From Ascarosepion bandense (Eukaryota; Mollusca; Cephalopoda; Sepiida; Sepiidae), in contig JBBBDQ010000346.1 of NCBI GenBank assembly GCA_037127315.1, positions 5,789,501 through 5,853,500 of the forward strand: DNA of 64,000 nucleotides, given 5' to 3'. The notes below the pieces were generated by a model, which did no database searches, was not told the DNA's origin, and saw only the letters and a list, made by a program, of their open reading frames with translations. Numbering within the stretch: position 1 is the stretch's first letter; each line of letters opens with the position of its first letter. Position numbers and translations under genes: made by a program. Shown one piece after another: positions 10,178-21,144 of the stretch.

Positions 10178-10640
10178 TGAAGGCTTATTGGGATGGCCAA
10201 AGACGTATTCCAAAAGCTAAGAAGAGTATTAAGAAACAAGAAAAAATTGTTGTAAAGAAAGAAAAGAGTATTGAATTGTTACGTTTTATCTGTTCTCTCT
10301 TATGGCTGCAAATGCTGAACAATATTCTCAACGAGGAAGGAAAGACTCAAAGCCAAGTGAAGAAATGTGGTTCTACAGCAGGATACCGACGATAGCATGG
10401 ACCAAACATGTGAACATCGACGAGGTTTCGGAAAGAATGATAACAGAAAGGCAAATTATGATTCATCTCAGAAAGAGACAAGTGAAGTTTCTAGGGGACT
10501 TAATGAGGAAGATGTGCTTGGAGAATATGATACTCACAGACCTGATAGAAGGCAAGACGGACAGGAAAAACAGCGCGTGACATACTTGATAGATGTCGCA
10601 TGTCGACTTCACTCAATGGGTAAATTCAAGAAACATAATA
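10178..10640 (+). mobile_element. RTE-like LINE, C-terminal fragment
   Basis: The order of motifs matches the better copies at 29100 and 41200: LGWPKTYSKS-like start (GMAKDAFQKLSK elsewhere), EMWFYSRIPTIAWTKHV, ERMITERQIMIHLRKRQVKF, LGDLMRKMCLENMILTDLIE. Two overlapping frames (10302-10580 and 10367-10684) must be combined to follow it, so it is frameshifted. The clade name is uncertain; I use RTE-like because other copies end in (GAA)n. Confidence 0.7.
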
Positions 10641-10749
10641 GCGCACGTGTGCTACACGCAATGAGCGAGATGAACAAACCTTAGCTCTATTCCATTGCTC
10701 TCCGGTTAATCGCCCGACACCAGATACAAATAAAGGTTTATTTACCGTA

Positions 10750-11206
10750 CTTTCAGTATAGCACGGTGTTGCTCGGGTGTAAAGAAAGCTTTAAAACTTA
10801 TCCATGGTCCTGGAGCTCAGACTCAGCCTAAAGAATATTTGTGTGAAGTTTGGTGAGAATCGGATGAAAATTGTGGATTTGTATAAAGGGCATACAGACA
10901 AACAGACGCACACACAACCTTGCCTTATATATATATATATATATATTATCGATTTTCTGCACTATTGTAAGAACCTTGAACCTTCTGAATATCGTTTCTT
11001 ATGTCTTTTTCTATGAGTGTATCAAATTTGATTAAAATCGGAGCACTCACTCCTTCTATAACCTGATTTTTTCGATTATCGATTTTCGATATGAATCGCG
11101 GGTACCTCGACAGAAAACGTAGCTAAGAACACTCACAGACGCTTATAGTACAACTGTGGAAATTTTCAAGAAAATCGGTTCAGCCGTTTTGGAGTCTATA
11201 GGTAAC

Positions 11207-11265
<59 letters not shown>

Positions 11266-11295
11266 GACAAAGTTCCATTTAGAAATAAGTTTAGA
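10750..11295 (-). mobile_element. Non-autonomous Helitron-like element
   Basis: On the minus strand it starts A|TCTAAACTTATTTCTAAATG (5' end at 11295) and ends near 10750, where the expected CTAG is mutated to AAAG before a T. It carries an internal (CA)n tract and the inner deletion variant also seen at 8745-9338. Confidence 0.75.
11212..11264. repeat. (CA)n microsatellite inside a Helitron copy
   Basis: About 26 CA units. The cysteine/valine ORF on the minus strand here is a by-product. Confidence 0.95.
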
Positions 11296-11544
11296 TTTAG
11301 ATTATTACCGGGAATAAAAAGGGATATCTTTGCGTTAATATAAATTAGAGAAATAAATCGTCCTGACAAGAAAAAAACATCCTGAATCAAGTCAGAACTG
11401 CATTCGATCAAGCGAGTAATCTGAGTTTAGTGGGAATGCCAAACACTAATTTACTCCGAAATGCTTCAAAGCAGCCAAACGATCAATGCTAATCCCTACG
11501 TTGAATAATTAACAAACTTAAAGAGATAATTCAGCTGAAACTAA

Positions 11545-11722
11545 AATCCTGGGTATACCGATAAACTACACCCGACAGAAAGGCCTCTTATCGGGAGGTT
11601 TGATGAACGTCTAACCAACTCATAATTGCTGTTGTTCACTGGTCCACCGTGGTCCGAGGTGGTACCACATATTAAGACCGCAACTATTGACAAATGATGA
11701 AACAACCTCCTGCAATACGAGT
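11545..11722 (-). repeat. Dispersed repeat C, head segment
   Basis: On the minus strand the segment ending AGAGGCCTTTCTGTCGGGTG TAGTTTATCGG and TATACCCAGG resembles plus-strand sequence at 20749-20880 and 22975-23060. It is separated from its likely AT-rich body (11990-12180) by a SINE-B copy. Confidence 0.5.
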
Positions 11723-11728
11723 CAGTAC

Positions 11729-11973
11729 GTGCCATACGTGATAGACACTTGGGCGATCATGTTTCGAAAGAGACATGACTGACTAGGCAGAAGATTATCC
11801 CGCAGTAGGTTGCCATTGCTTTCTGCGTTAGACTAGTTGCCGACCAAGACTGTAGAACACAATCTATTCTATTACTTAACCCATACCTGGAGAGAAGAGA
11901 CGTATTAATACTTTTCCCAAGGGTGTTTGTGCGTAAGTGAATGCATGGAATTCAACTGAAATTCAAACTCGGA
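11729..11973 (-). mobile_element. tRNA-derived SINE (family B), head truncated
   Basis: The tail, the GGTTGCCATTGCTTTCTGCG block and the AAGGGTGTTTGTGCGTAAGT block match other SINE-B copies on the minus strand. The tRNA-like head is missing beyond the GAATTCAACTGAAATTC part. It appears to sit inside repeat C. Confidence 0.75.
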
Positions 11974-11989
11974 GTTCCCGCAACACCAT

Positions 11990-12298
11990 GAAAGTATAAA
12001 AAAAAGTTTTTATTGTAAAATTAACAGCTGTACATTTTTATATAAAAAATATTCCCGAAAATATTTATTTTTAGTAAAATTACCGACAATACTTACTTAT
12101 AGTGAAAATATTAACAATACATTTCAGCTGTAGTTAAAGGCAAAACACTGCATTCAAAATATTCAGTTTTCAGCATTGTTTAACCCATAACGATTAATAT
12201 ACTGCTAAAAAAAAAAAAATCGAATCAAACCAAAATATAATTTCAACAAATCTACAGCATAAAACCAATATATCATTGCTTCTAGTAATTATGTCCAC
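11990..12298 (-). repeat. Degenerate AT-rich tandem body (repeat C)
   Basis: Several imperfect copies of a roughly 35-bp motif around AATGTATTGT...TTTTACTATAAAAAT on the minus strand, similar to 20520-20720 and 22860-22940. The rest, to 12298, is unassigned. Confidence 0.4.
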
Positions 12299-12299
12299 A

Positions 12300-12726
12300 C
12301 TAGTAGTATAGCCCGGCGTTGCTCGGGTGTAATTAAAGCTTTAAACTACACCCGACAGTAAGGCCTCTTATCCATGGACTTGGACTTAATCCATGGACTT
12401 GGAGCTCAGACTCTTTGGACTTTGGCACGAAAGACTAAAAAGCAATAATTGTTTCTAGTTAAAGCGAAACCGTAGACTGAAAGAAAAATGAATGGATGTA
12501 AGTCAAATTTTAATTTCCTGGTTTCGATATCAAATAAGTTTTTTCCGACGTAAACTGAATTTTGAAGGCTAAATAAGTCTTCTGAGTAAATGGTATCATG
12601 GCTGAGATTAAGAACTACAATTTTACCTATTTAGAGCCAAACCCGAAGCAAAACCTAAAATAAAAGGGCTGAAAAAATACAGACATACAGGCGGATAAAC
12701 AACAGACACACACACGAACGTCTTGC

Positions 12727-12778
<52 letters not shown>

Positions 12779-13088
12779 CGATTTTCTGCACTATTGTAAA
12801 AACTGCAACCTTGAAACTTTTGAATATGGTTTCTTATGTTTTTATCTATGAGTGTATCAATTTGATTAAAATCGGACCACTCCTTCTATAACTCAATTCT
12901 TTCGATTATGGATTTTCAATATTTATCGGGGTACCTCGACACAAAACCTAGCTAAAAACACTTGCAGACGCTTATAGTATAAGTGTGTAAATTTTCAAGA
13001 AAATCGATTTAGCCGTTTCGGAGTCTATAGGTAATGGACACACACACACACACAAACACACACAGACAATCCATTTATAAGTAAAGCT
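12300..13088 (-). mobile_element. Non-autonomous Helitron-like element with a small insertion
   Basis: The 3' end on the minus strand reads ...CCGGGCTATACTA + CTAG (12300-12303) + T. The 5' end is near 13088 at ACTTATAAATGGATTGTC. Near the 3' end the element carries an extra ~40 bp (about 12347-12390) with CTACACCCGACAGTAAGG, a piece of repeat C, and a duplicated CCATGGACTTGG. A (TA)n tract lies at 12731-12775 and a (CA)n tract near 13037. Confidence 0.75.
12731..12775. repeat. (TA)n microsatellite inside a Helitron copy
   Basis: About 22 TA units at the standard internal TA position of the family. Confidence 0.9.
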
Positions 13089-13558
13089 GAGTGTCATCTA
13101 CCATGTAGACAATTGCGAAAACAGAATAATATATATCATATTTTTTTAGTTAAAAGCTTTCAATGAATTTGAAATTAGGCATCAAATGACCCATAAGAAG
13201 TTTATATGCCATTAGAGGAACAAATCCAAATCTTGGTTAAAAAATAGCAAAAAAAAAAAAAGAATAGTATGAGTTACACTGTGATTATTCATCATGACAA
13301 TATCGCGTCACGTTGTTAACATGACCAAACATGCAATTGAAGAGATTGGTTGGGAATTTATTCTGTATCCACTATATTTTGCTGATTTAGTCTTTAGACT
13401 ACCACCTTTTTTGGTCGATTTCTAACAACTTAATCGATGTGGAGACGCGACTTGAATTTTTATTGTCAAAACCTAGTTATTTCTATCGTCGAGGCATTGA
13501 ACTGTGAGTGGATCATAGGCAGAACGTATTAACCAATGGAAGGTGATTATAAACCTAA
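13089..13558. other. Unassigned sequence
   Basis: No gene or repeat family recognised; ordinary AT-rich DNA. Confidence 0.4.
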
Positions 13559-13559
13559 T

Positions 13560-14032
13560 CTCTCAGTAACCATTTTTTACCAGAGCTCATATTGCAATCT
13601 TTGATGCTAATGATTTTCTCTAACATTATTTTTCCCAGAGTTCATATTGCAATCTTTGACGCTAATGATGTTCTCTAGCACTCCGCATTACTGGTTGAAA
13701 TATTGTTTTCATTTTTATGCTTGGCCGACTTAGGAGACTTTTTGTGGCTTAGCATATGCACTGATTCTTTAAGTTTACGTAGTTTCCAGTGGCATTCTCT
13801 ATCAATTATTTCAACTTCATCCCATAGACGGGCGGTGATTCTCTTTTCTCCTCCATATGTAAGCAACTACGCCTAATATTTTTCATCTCCCATCGTGCTA
13901 CGGCCTTGCAATTTTCTTGCAGCCTTACCTTAAGGAGGAGGCCCGTTTCTTCTGTGATAAAAAAAAACAAAACTCAATAGCTTCTAACATTGCAATATGA
14001 ACTCTGATAAAAAAATAGTTACTAAGACATTA
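13560..14032. repeat. Inverted-repeat-flanked segment carrying a Penelope-like fragment
   Basis: The left end (13562-13603, with CAGAGCTCATATTGCAAT) and the reverse complement of the right end (about 13985-14030, with CAGAGTTCATATTGCAAT) align over about 40 bp with few mismatches. The left arm is followed by a second, direct copy (about 13636-13680). Penelope-like elements are known for both direct and inverted terminal repeats, so this may be their flanking repeat, or a separate foldback element. Confidence 0.5.
13675..13970 (-). pseudogene. Penelope-like element, GIY-YIG endonuclease C-terminal fragment
   Basis: The minus strand stays open from about 13968 to the stop near 13675, beginning ITEETGLLLKVRLQENCKAV and continuing to ITARLWDEVEIIDRECHWKL and RKLKESVHMLSHKKSP. 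This layout (a residual ETG, LKVRLQEH-type helix, WDEVxIIDRExHW, RKLKES) fits the end of the GIY-YIG endonuclease domain that follows the reverse transcriptase in Penelope-like elements. The GIY and YIG residues and the whole reverse transcriptase are absent. The assignment is from motif memory and needs a profile search. Confidence 0.55.
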
Positions 14033-15476
14033 GGAAAAAAAGAAAAATTCATACACTATGGTCCTCAAGGATATAGGCGTGGATGCTCAGTGGATATAAG
14101 TGTTGGCTAGTTCCTGTGACTTGACCCAAAGAGTTGCGAGTTCATTACTTGGCTACAGTAATGATGAACAAATATTTTGGAGAGTTTTAGTTAAAGGGAG
14201 ATAATAAGATGATATCCGGAAGTGACATTCAGGATGGAATCAGAATGATATACTCAGTGATTTAAATAAGAGGTTTGGTTTAAAATTCCTAGCAACTGAA
14301 GAATGCTGGAGCATACAACGGCCGAAACGTCGTAAACATGGCAATAAAGATAAGGACAACAGCGCGAACCGTGTAAATAATGTAAATACTACAACTGCTC
14401 AGAAATATAGACCTAAACCAAGCAATTTATGTAACGATCTAGATAGTTTTAGTAAATAATCTACTAGTTATAGATTTATAGATGTTTGTTATAATCTAAG
14501 ATAGTCGGAATTACTGTTAACCAGTCAGGGCATATTTCGAGGGCTTCTATACAACTTATACTTGTCGATTATAAAATTTCAAACTTACATCTATGCAAAT
14601 GGCAGTACCTAATTAATCGAAATCATGATTTGACTAAATCTACTTCCTCCAGCCACGTGGTGCAGCTAACTATGGCGCCGATTTAACTCGGAAATATATC
14701 TTCAGCAGATATAGAAAATATCTCCTGTTTGCGGATCTCGTTTTAGGAAAAAACCAGGACCCACCGTTTCTGGTTTGCGAATTATATCTTCGCTAGCAAC
14801 ATAGCAGATGAATCGGGCCCGCTCGAATCTGGCATCCTAAATATGGCTATACCCAAAACACAGAAGAATATCCGGTTTCTCCAGTTCCCAGTGAGAATTA
14901 TTATTCGCAAGATTCTTTTTTTTATTATTTTGTCTGCTTTTAATTCTGCTTGTTGTTGCATACATGTTATAGGTTCTCTGCGTGGGAGGCAAGTAAATAC
15001 TTATATATAGTTTTGTGCATGACTTAACGGCATAAACACTCTCAGAAAACCAGGCATGTTTGCTATTCCGTTCTTTTCAGCTATTCCCTTCAGTTTGTGA
15101 AATAAAGTATTATTAATTTACATATATAATAATGGCCATAACGGGGAATATGTAATGGAAGAATAAATGATTTTCCCTAGCTCTGCCATTATCTGAAAAC
15201 CCTGAAGTGATGTATCATTTAACCCCATTAGATGAATTATAAAACTGTTTCATTCTTGTGTCTTCACAATTTTTTATATTCGTTCGAATCCATAGGGCAG
15301 AACTTTTTAAATTAATCACCTCTGCCATAAACCTTTTTATATATGATTTTATTTTCATTTAATTAGATTAAGTATTATGATTTTGGTTGCTTCTGATAGG
15401 CTGATATGCATCAAGGATTTATACGTACTAGTTCTGTTTCTGTTTTGTAAATAATAAAGAACACGTTTAAATGACT

Positions 15477-15480
<4 letters not shown>
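14033..15480. other. Unassigned sequence, with a possible tRNA-like SINE head and a degraded ORF end
   Basis: 14075-14175 (GGATGCTCAGTGGATATAAG ... GTTGCGAGTTCATTAC) has spacing like Pol III boxes A and B. 14196-14458 holds an open frame without ATG that includes CWSIQRPKRRKHGNKDKDNS and could be a retroelement tail. Neither is secure. From 14460 to 15480 I see no gene. Confidence 0.35.

Positions 15481-15533
<53 letters not shown>
15481..15533. repeat. (TA)n microsatellite
   Basis: About 26 TA units that end exactly at the 5' truncation point of the following LINE fragment. Confidence 0.95.
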
Positions 15534-15536
<3 letters not shown>

Positions 15537-15919
15537 CTTAGCTCACTTTGCTCGAGCCACAAGATTAGCAATTAGGTCCCACCCTTTTACTGTGAAACCA
15601 GTGAATTGTAAACGCAAATTCTACTCCCTCAATTTCTTTTCTCGCACCTCCCGCCTGTGGAATTCCCTTCCATATACTTGCTTTCCCGACCGCTACAATC
15701 ACAAAGAATTTAAATGTAAAGTCAATAATCTCCTATTTCACTAACATGCATTCTCTCTCTCATACGCTCTTCTCCGTCCACTCCACTCTCATCAGTATTC
15801 TCATCCTTCTCTTATCCACTTCCTGACACCCCATATAACCAGTCACTCTTTCTCATAACTTTCCTCCTATGTAACACTCTGCAAAACAGTGGCAGTAAAA
15901 TGCTTTGTTGGGAGTGATA

Positions 15920-15930
<11 letters not shown>
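15534..15930 (+). mobile_element. CR1/Jockey-group LINE 3' end with a C-terminal ORF
   Basis: The 70-codon ORF (15532-15744) contains ATRLAIRSHPFTVK, FSRTSRLWNSLP and EFKCKVNNLLF, the typical C-terminal end of this LINE's reverse transcriptase protein. The 3' UTR follows and ends ATGCTTTGTTGGGAGTGATA, a decayed form of the TGCCTTGCTCGGGGTGAAA end. It is strongly 5' truncated, and a (TA)n tract replaces the usual A tail. Confidence 0.85.

Positions 15931-15968
<38 letters not shown>
15930..15968. repeat. (TA)n microsatellite between LINE and SINE-A
   Basis: About 19 TA units bridging the 3' end of a LINE and a 5'-truncated SINE-A copy. Confidence 0.9.
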
Positions 15969-15972
<4 letters not shown>

Positions 15973-16090
15973 GTTTCAATCCTGTGTTAAAAAGCAATCG
16001 GATGTCTAACCGTACTGATGAGCTGTGATACAGCGAAACAGATCTGTCTGCGAATGACTATACGCTCTCACACCCTGATTTAGCAATGTA
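15969..16090 (+). mobile_element. tRNA-derived SINE (family A), truncated, followed by a second 5' start
   Basis: Begins inside the tRNA-like part (GGGTTTCAATCCTGTG) and runs through the tail to GACTATA, then directly into ACGCTCTCACACCCTGATT, the family's 5' start. That is a head-to-tail junction like the one at 33369. Confidence 0.75.
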
Positions 16091-16600
16091 TTTTGTCTAT
16101 ACTTGTTTGTTCATTATTATGGTTTTGGTTTTTCGGTGATTCACAGAAATAAATTCGACCACAATTTTGCCACATTAATAAAAAGAAGTAAACAATTTAG
16201 TCAGAAGGAAAGTTCTCGAGAGCGCCGCCATCCAATACTACAAAAATGTCAATTTACGTTCCGGTTTTTTTCCCCAATCTCACCTTTTCTTATAAAAACA
16301 GACTAATATACATAATAAAAAATCCAAAGAAAATGGTTAAATTCCCTTCATTTTAATATCTCGTGGCATTGCGCTACACATGAAGGAATTATAAAACTAA
16401 ATATTTACTATTTATCTTTTTGAATGATTTGTGAGCGATTTTTTATAGTTGCCAACAGTGTGTATTTATAGATACATAATTTGAAATAAAGCTCATTTCG
16501 TCTTTTTTTTTTCACAGAATGTAACGCGTAGGAGAGTAAAATGGAGTTTTCCTCTTGTCTTCTTTTTATTTAAACTTCCTGTCCTCAGATCTTAACTGAG
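16091..16600. other. Unassigned AT-rich sequence
   Basis: No gene or repeat family recognised. The 67-codon ORF at 16103 starts in unassigned DNA and has no recognisable domain. Confidence 0.4.
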
Positions 16601-16610
16601 TAATCTTTTT

Positions 16611-16718
16611 ACACACACGCACACATTCACACCCACACACCCATACACACACCCACACACACATGTGTGTGTGTGTTTGTGTGTGCGTGCCCGCGTGTGT
16701 GTGTATGTGTATGTGTGT
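16611..16718. repeat. (CA)n/(GT)n inverted tract
   Basis: An interrupted CA-rich tract meets a GT-rich tract at ACACATGTGTGT near 16658-16669, giving a long imperfect palindrome of alternating purine-pyrimidine sequence. Confidence 0.85.
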
Positions 16719-17220
16719 CGGAACGACGGAGAGGCGAGTTCGGTTTTGTTAATAAAAAACTATATTAAAAAATAGATCTGAATTTTCATTTTTTTTAATG
16801 TTAACAAAACCCTTCAAGACGAATATATTTTTAATTTTTCTTGTTTATTTTTTTTTAACTCTTCGCTTCCACCAATAATATATTAGCTACTGTCTTATTT
16901 CATTCCTTTTTAAATAGTTTGACACGTCACGTCTGGGTTATATTGCGAAACATTGTCCCAATATTAATGTGTATTCACACACGATTCTTGCAAAATATAA
17001 TAGCTTCTCATCCAACTATGCTCATGTAAAATGATGGCATTTTTATTTTTTATTTTTAGCTTAGGTTCATTATTTTAAATCTTCCTGTCTGTACATATGA
17101 CCAAGTAAAGTAACCATATTTTCCTGCCTGATATTTGTGTATTGAATACCGAAACTTAATAGCATTTGTGTTGTAGTATGCTACTATTATTATAATAATA
17201 TTAACTATCTCTCTCTCTCT

Positions 17221-17224
<4 letters not shown>
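16719..17224. other. Unassigned AT-rich sequence
   Basis: No gene recognised. A short (CT)n run at 17206-17222 leads into the (TA)n tract. Confidence 0.4.

Positions 17225-17269
<45 letters not shown>
17225..17269. repeat. (TA)n microsatellite
   Basis: About 22 TA units just before a SINE-B copy. Confidence 0.95.
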
Positions 17270-17270
<1 letters not shown>

Positions 17271-17293
17271 TATTTTAGAACATGTAAAATTTG

Positions 17294-17590
17294 TGATGCA
17301 GTGGATATCGACTCGGAACGAGAAATCGGGAAGCCGAATTCGAATTCCAGTTGAATTCATTGCATTCACTTACACGCAAATACGCTTAAAAAAGGTGTTA
17401 ATCCGTCTTTTCCTTACAGTTATGGGTTAAATAACAGGAAAGATTGGGTTCTATAGCCTTGGCTAGCAACCAGTCTACCGCAGAAAGCAATGGAAACCTA
17501 CTGCGGGATAATTTTCTGCCCAGTCAGTCATGTCTCTTTCGAGACGTGATCGCTCAAGCATGTTTCACGTACGGCACTTAACTGACTGAC
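17294..17590 (+). mobile_element. tRNA-derived SINE (family B), near full length
   Basis: Head TTGTGATGCAGTGGATATCG with a box B-like GAATTCGAATTCC, then ATACGCTTAAAAAAGGTGTT, ATGGGTTAAATAACAGG, ACCAGTCTACCGCAGAAAGC and TCTCTTTCGAGACGTGATCG. No 5S-like segment lies upstream, unlike the composite copies. Confidence 0.85.
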
Positions 17591-18402
17591 AATTCCTTTA
17601 TATACCCACTACAAATCGTGCATTTGTTTCGACATTGAAACTACAATGTCTCATCAGGTGATGCGGACAGGACTGGAAAGCCTCTTTTCTTATATTTTTT
17701 GAGTTGTGTGTGGGATGTTGGTGGGGCTTAGTGATAACGGAATAAGTTTTTGTGAATTGTCCGTTTGAATTTTGAAAAAAGTGATGTGGGTAGTGAATAT
17801 AGTTGATTAATCAGTGTCTTGGAATTTTGTAGACAGATTTAATATTAGCAGATAGGATGTAAGTTTTTATGATCTTACGACTAGACTTTATCCTTAGGAT
17901 ATCTTAGAGGAGCAGAGTAGGGAGGTGTAAGGGGTGGCGAGGGGTGGCGAGGGATTACCGCTTATTTGTACAACTATAGAATATTTTTGTATTTAAGCAC
18001 AGTTTTTATAATTACTCTAATTTTGTATGTTTAACCTTAATTTTGAATTTAGAAAATCAATTTTTTCTATTAAATTTTAAATTTTTTAATTAGATCACAG
18101 TTTGTGGTGTGTAATAGGTAAGATTTAATGTAAGAAGTAAAATTTAATGTTAGTATTTAAGGTAAGAGGTAAGTAGGTAATGAGTGCGTAATAGGTAGAA
18201 TTTAATATAGGAGGTATGATTTAATGTTCTATTTAAGGTAATAGGTAAATAGGTAATAGGTAAAGTTTAATGTGTGTATTTAAGCACAGTTTTTATAATT
18301 ATAATCTATAATTAATCTAATTTTGTATATTTAACCTTAATTTTGAATTTAGGAAATCGATGGACGTTTCAAAAATTTTTTTTTCTTCGTTCCATATTCA
18401 CT

Positions 18403-18405
<3 letters not shown>
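17591..18405. repeat. AT-rich region with a ~75-bp direct repeat and AGGTAA-rich tandem
   Basis: TATTTAAGCACAGTTTTTAT and the following ~60 bp occur at 17988-18060 and again at 18274-18360, about 285 bp apart. Between them lie many imperfect copies of AATAGGTAAGATTTAATG. GGGGTGGCGA is doubled near 17931-17950. No coding sequence is seen. Confidence 0.7.

Positions 18406-18443
<38 letters not shown>
18406..18443. repeat. (TA)n microsatellite
   Basis: About 19 TA units. A second tract of similar length lies at 18669-18706, and TTTATAACATAAATAAGTAG is doubled between them near 18539-18582. Confidence 0.9.
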
Positions 18444-18445
<2 letters not shown>

Positions 18446-18667
18446 TAGGTATGAATAGAATAAAATTCCGTATCCGAAGAAACTCTATTCTTTAAAATAT
18501 GCTCAATACAAAGTAGAGCGAATAATATTTATTTAGAATTTATAACATAAATAAGTAGCAATTTATAACATAAATAAGTAGCCATTTTCTTTTGACACAA
18601 TCTGTATTTTACACAGATAGTGTCGAAACAAAATGATTACTTTTCTATTGATATTATAACGTATTTG

Positions 18668-18668
<1 letters not shown>

Positions 18669-18706
<38 letters not shown>
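18669..18706. repeat. (TA)n microsatellite
   Basis: About 19 TA units in otherwise unassigned sequence. Confidence 0.9.
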
Positions 18707-18707
<1 letters not shown>

Positions 18708-19844
18708 GAGTTAAAGATCATATGCAGATCCAATATGGATTGGAATTGTAGAAGAGTATGATAAAATAAAATAAAAAATAGCAATCATATATCAATTTAA
18801 GATGATTTACTTTTATTGAAACTTCGTCAATTTGGTCAGCCACACGTCACGTGCATTAAAACCGCAGATAACTCTATGTCTATAGAAGTTTGTGAAGTTT
18901 CTTGTATGTCTAAATAAGCATCAGATGGCAATATCTATACAAACACAATTACGAATACACAGAAGCGTGCATCCTCTAAACTTGTGTGTATTGAAAATTG
19001 TGCATGTGATCTCGGATTGCATTGATATTTTCGACGTGATTAATACGAAGCGAGTTTATACAAGCCAAAACATTTGTCAGTTTTGTGCTATTCAATTGAT
19101 ACAATTATTGCTGGATTAACTGAGTACGGAAAAAACTGGTTTTATTTTTGAAAAGACAGACGTTTCTGGTTGCCTGACCTCTGTCTTTCTGACGTTCTGA
19201 AGAATGTTCTCTTAAATGAAAGTTTTGAAATGATCGTATAGAACTTGCCCAAAGAAGAACAGTAATGCTTACTGCATTTGACACTTCTGATTGCTAAAGA
19301 TTTATATGAATTAACTTGCAAACTACAAATTCCTTAGAAAATTCTAATCACGTTTAAAACTATTTTGCAATGTGGCTGTATATATTTTCTAGTGTATGCC
19401 TGTCGTCAAAAATGGTTGCAATTCCTCGAAAGTTTTAATAGCGAAATGCAATAAAACAAATGTCTTGAAACAATGAATTAAAACTCAATAGAATGGAGAT
19501 AAAGAATTCACAACTAAAATAAAAGCCAATAAACCGTTTACTTAGTTCATTCCCATTATATTTTTAGATGTTCAATTGTATCCATTATTCATTGACTAGT
19601 CTTGGTATTATATAAGCCGATTTTTGCTCAATACCTTTTCATGTTAAGATTTTTTAAGTATTCAGTATATTAGTGAAACAGCATTAGCTCTCGGATGACA
19701 ACAATTACCAACAGAACGACAAAGATAGCTACGACAAAGGCTATTTCAAGACCAAGTTTTCTTGCAAGAAAGCCACTAAGACGAAAAATGATACTGGGTG
19801 TAAGAAGATATTATAAAAACACGATTAAGAAGAGGGAAAATAAA
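18707..19844. other. Unassigned sequence
   Basis: No gene or known repeat family recognised. The 75-codon ORF at 18892 has no recognisable domain. Confidence 0.4.
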
Positions 19845-20025
19845 GACATTAAAAATTGACATTCCATTTAAATATTTGAAGGTCAAAGTTGACTAGGAAG
19901 CAAGAAGCTGGAAGAAAGTTCCATAATCAAGAGGTGTAATAAAGCGTGTGAGAAGAAAATAATTGCGAATAATTTAAGTTTGCATCTAGCCATTTTTATT
20001 GTAAAATGTCAAAAATGAAGCACAG
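19845..20025 (-). mobile_element. CR1/Jockey-group LINE fragment, old
   Basis: The plus-strand order ATTTAAATATTTGAAGG, GAAGCAAGAAGCTGGAAGAA, AGTTCCATAATCAAGAGGTG, AGAAGAAAATAATTGCG, CATTTTTATTGTAAAATG follows that of clear minus-strand copies (for example 23670-23800) with many substitutions. It corresponds to the NSLP to SHPFTVK coding region. Confidence 0.5.
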
Positions 20026-20515
20026 CAATCACTTAATAAACTGAAGTCTTCTAAGTGCATTTGCAGCTTCAACCACTACGAAATTCAAATGTACATGAGC
20101 GTGTGTTTCCAACAGGGATTAGTAAAGTGTGCTCAAAAAGGAGTAACCGACCATTTTGTATACCCCTGAACAGGCATCTACTGCGAGGATTAGATTGCCA
20201 CCATAAAGGCAGTCATACATTGATAATATCACCTAATTTTTTATAAGACATTCATTGTTGCTAGCTTAGGAAATTTAAAATTAGATTTGCGGTGGTGTAA
20301 TGGATAACAGCCGAGTACGAATTCAAATCGAGTTTGTTTGAGTTTTGTTTAACGGCATATCAACCACTGTGGGTCATCTAATGCCAAAAAGTTGGAGTTT
20401 TAAGGTAATTTTTAAATGTTCGGTTATCGTGAGAAGTTTCATTTAGTTAGATTTTGATGAAAAAATAATTGTTTTTTATTTTTTTTTATTTAAAAAAATT
20501 TAAGATGTCTTCCAG
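20026..20515. other. Unassigned sequence
   Basis: No gene recognised. GGTGGTGTAATGGATAACAG near 20290 looks like a tRNA box A region but no box B partner is clear. Confidence 0.35.
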
Positions 20516-21062
20516 TTTTGTATGCGAAAATGTACTGCCGGTAATCATTTTTTTTCCTTTAAAAATGTATTAAGGCAATTTTTTTTTCTTTCAGAAATGT
20601 ATTGTTGGTATGATTTTTCCTTCAGAAATATATATTTTTCCATAAAAGTCTATTTGTATGCATATATTTCTATAAAAGTTTATTTTTATAATTTCATAGT
20701 GTTTTGACACCAATTTGAGGGTTAACTATTTGCCCATAGCTGGGACCTTTACAGGTGCTACCACTCTTGGTCAAAGTGGACCTAGAAACAACAGCAATGA
20801 ATAGGTGGTTTCATGCTTTCCACAACCTCTCAATCAGAGGCCTTGCTACCAGATGCAGTTTACCGTCATACCCAGGACCGAAGTCAAGTCGAGTTCATCA
20901 CATTCGCTTACACGCTAATATCCGTAGAAAAGTTACCAGTTCATCTTTTCTGCTTCCAAGATAGAGGTTAAAGAGCAGAGCAAACTGTGTCCCGTAATCT
21001 TTGTTGGCAAACAGCCTACCGCAGAATCTAACGGCACCTTATGGCTAGAATTCTTCTGCCAG
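20516..21062 (+). repeat. Dispersed repeat C: degenerate tandem body, unique head, SINE-B-like tail
   Basis: 20520-20700 holds imperfect repeats of an AAATGTATTG...TATAAAAGT motif. 20706-20890 matches 22950-23070 (GGGTTAACTATTTGCCCATA versus GGTTTTAACGATTTTCTCAT, then CTCTCAATCAGAGGCC versus CTCTCGATCAGAGGCC). 20890-21062 is a divergent SINE-B tail (ATTCGCTTACACGCTAATAT, ACAGCCTACCGCAGAATCTA). The unit may be a longer SINE-like or MITE-like family. Confidence 0.5.
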
Positions 21063-21144
21063 TTCATTCATGAATCAAAAAGTGACATGCATCCTTTCTG
21101 ACGTATTTCAGAGTGCTCTTTGCTCATTCACTATATTTGAAGAG

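Noticed and set aside
14196..14458. Open frame without ATG containing RPKRRKHGNKDKDNSANR
   Set aside because: It might be a retroelement tail, but no domain or second copy in the window supports it.
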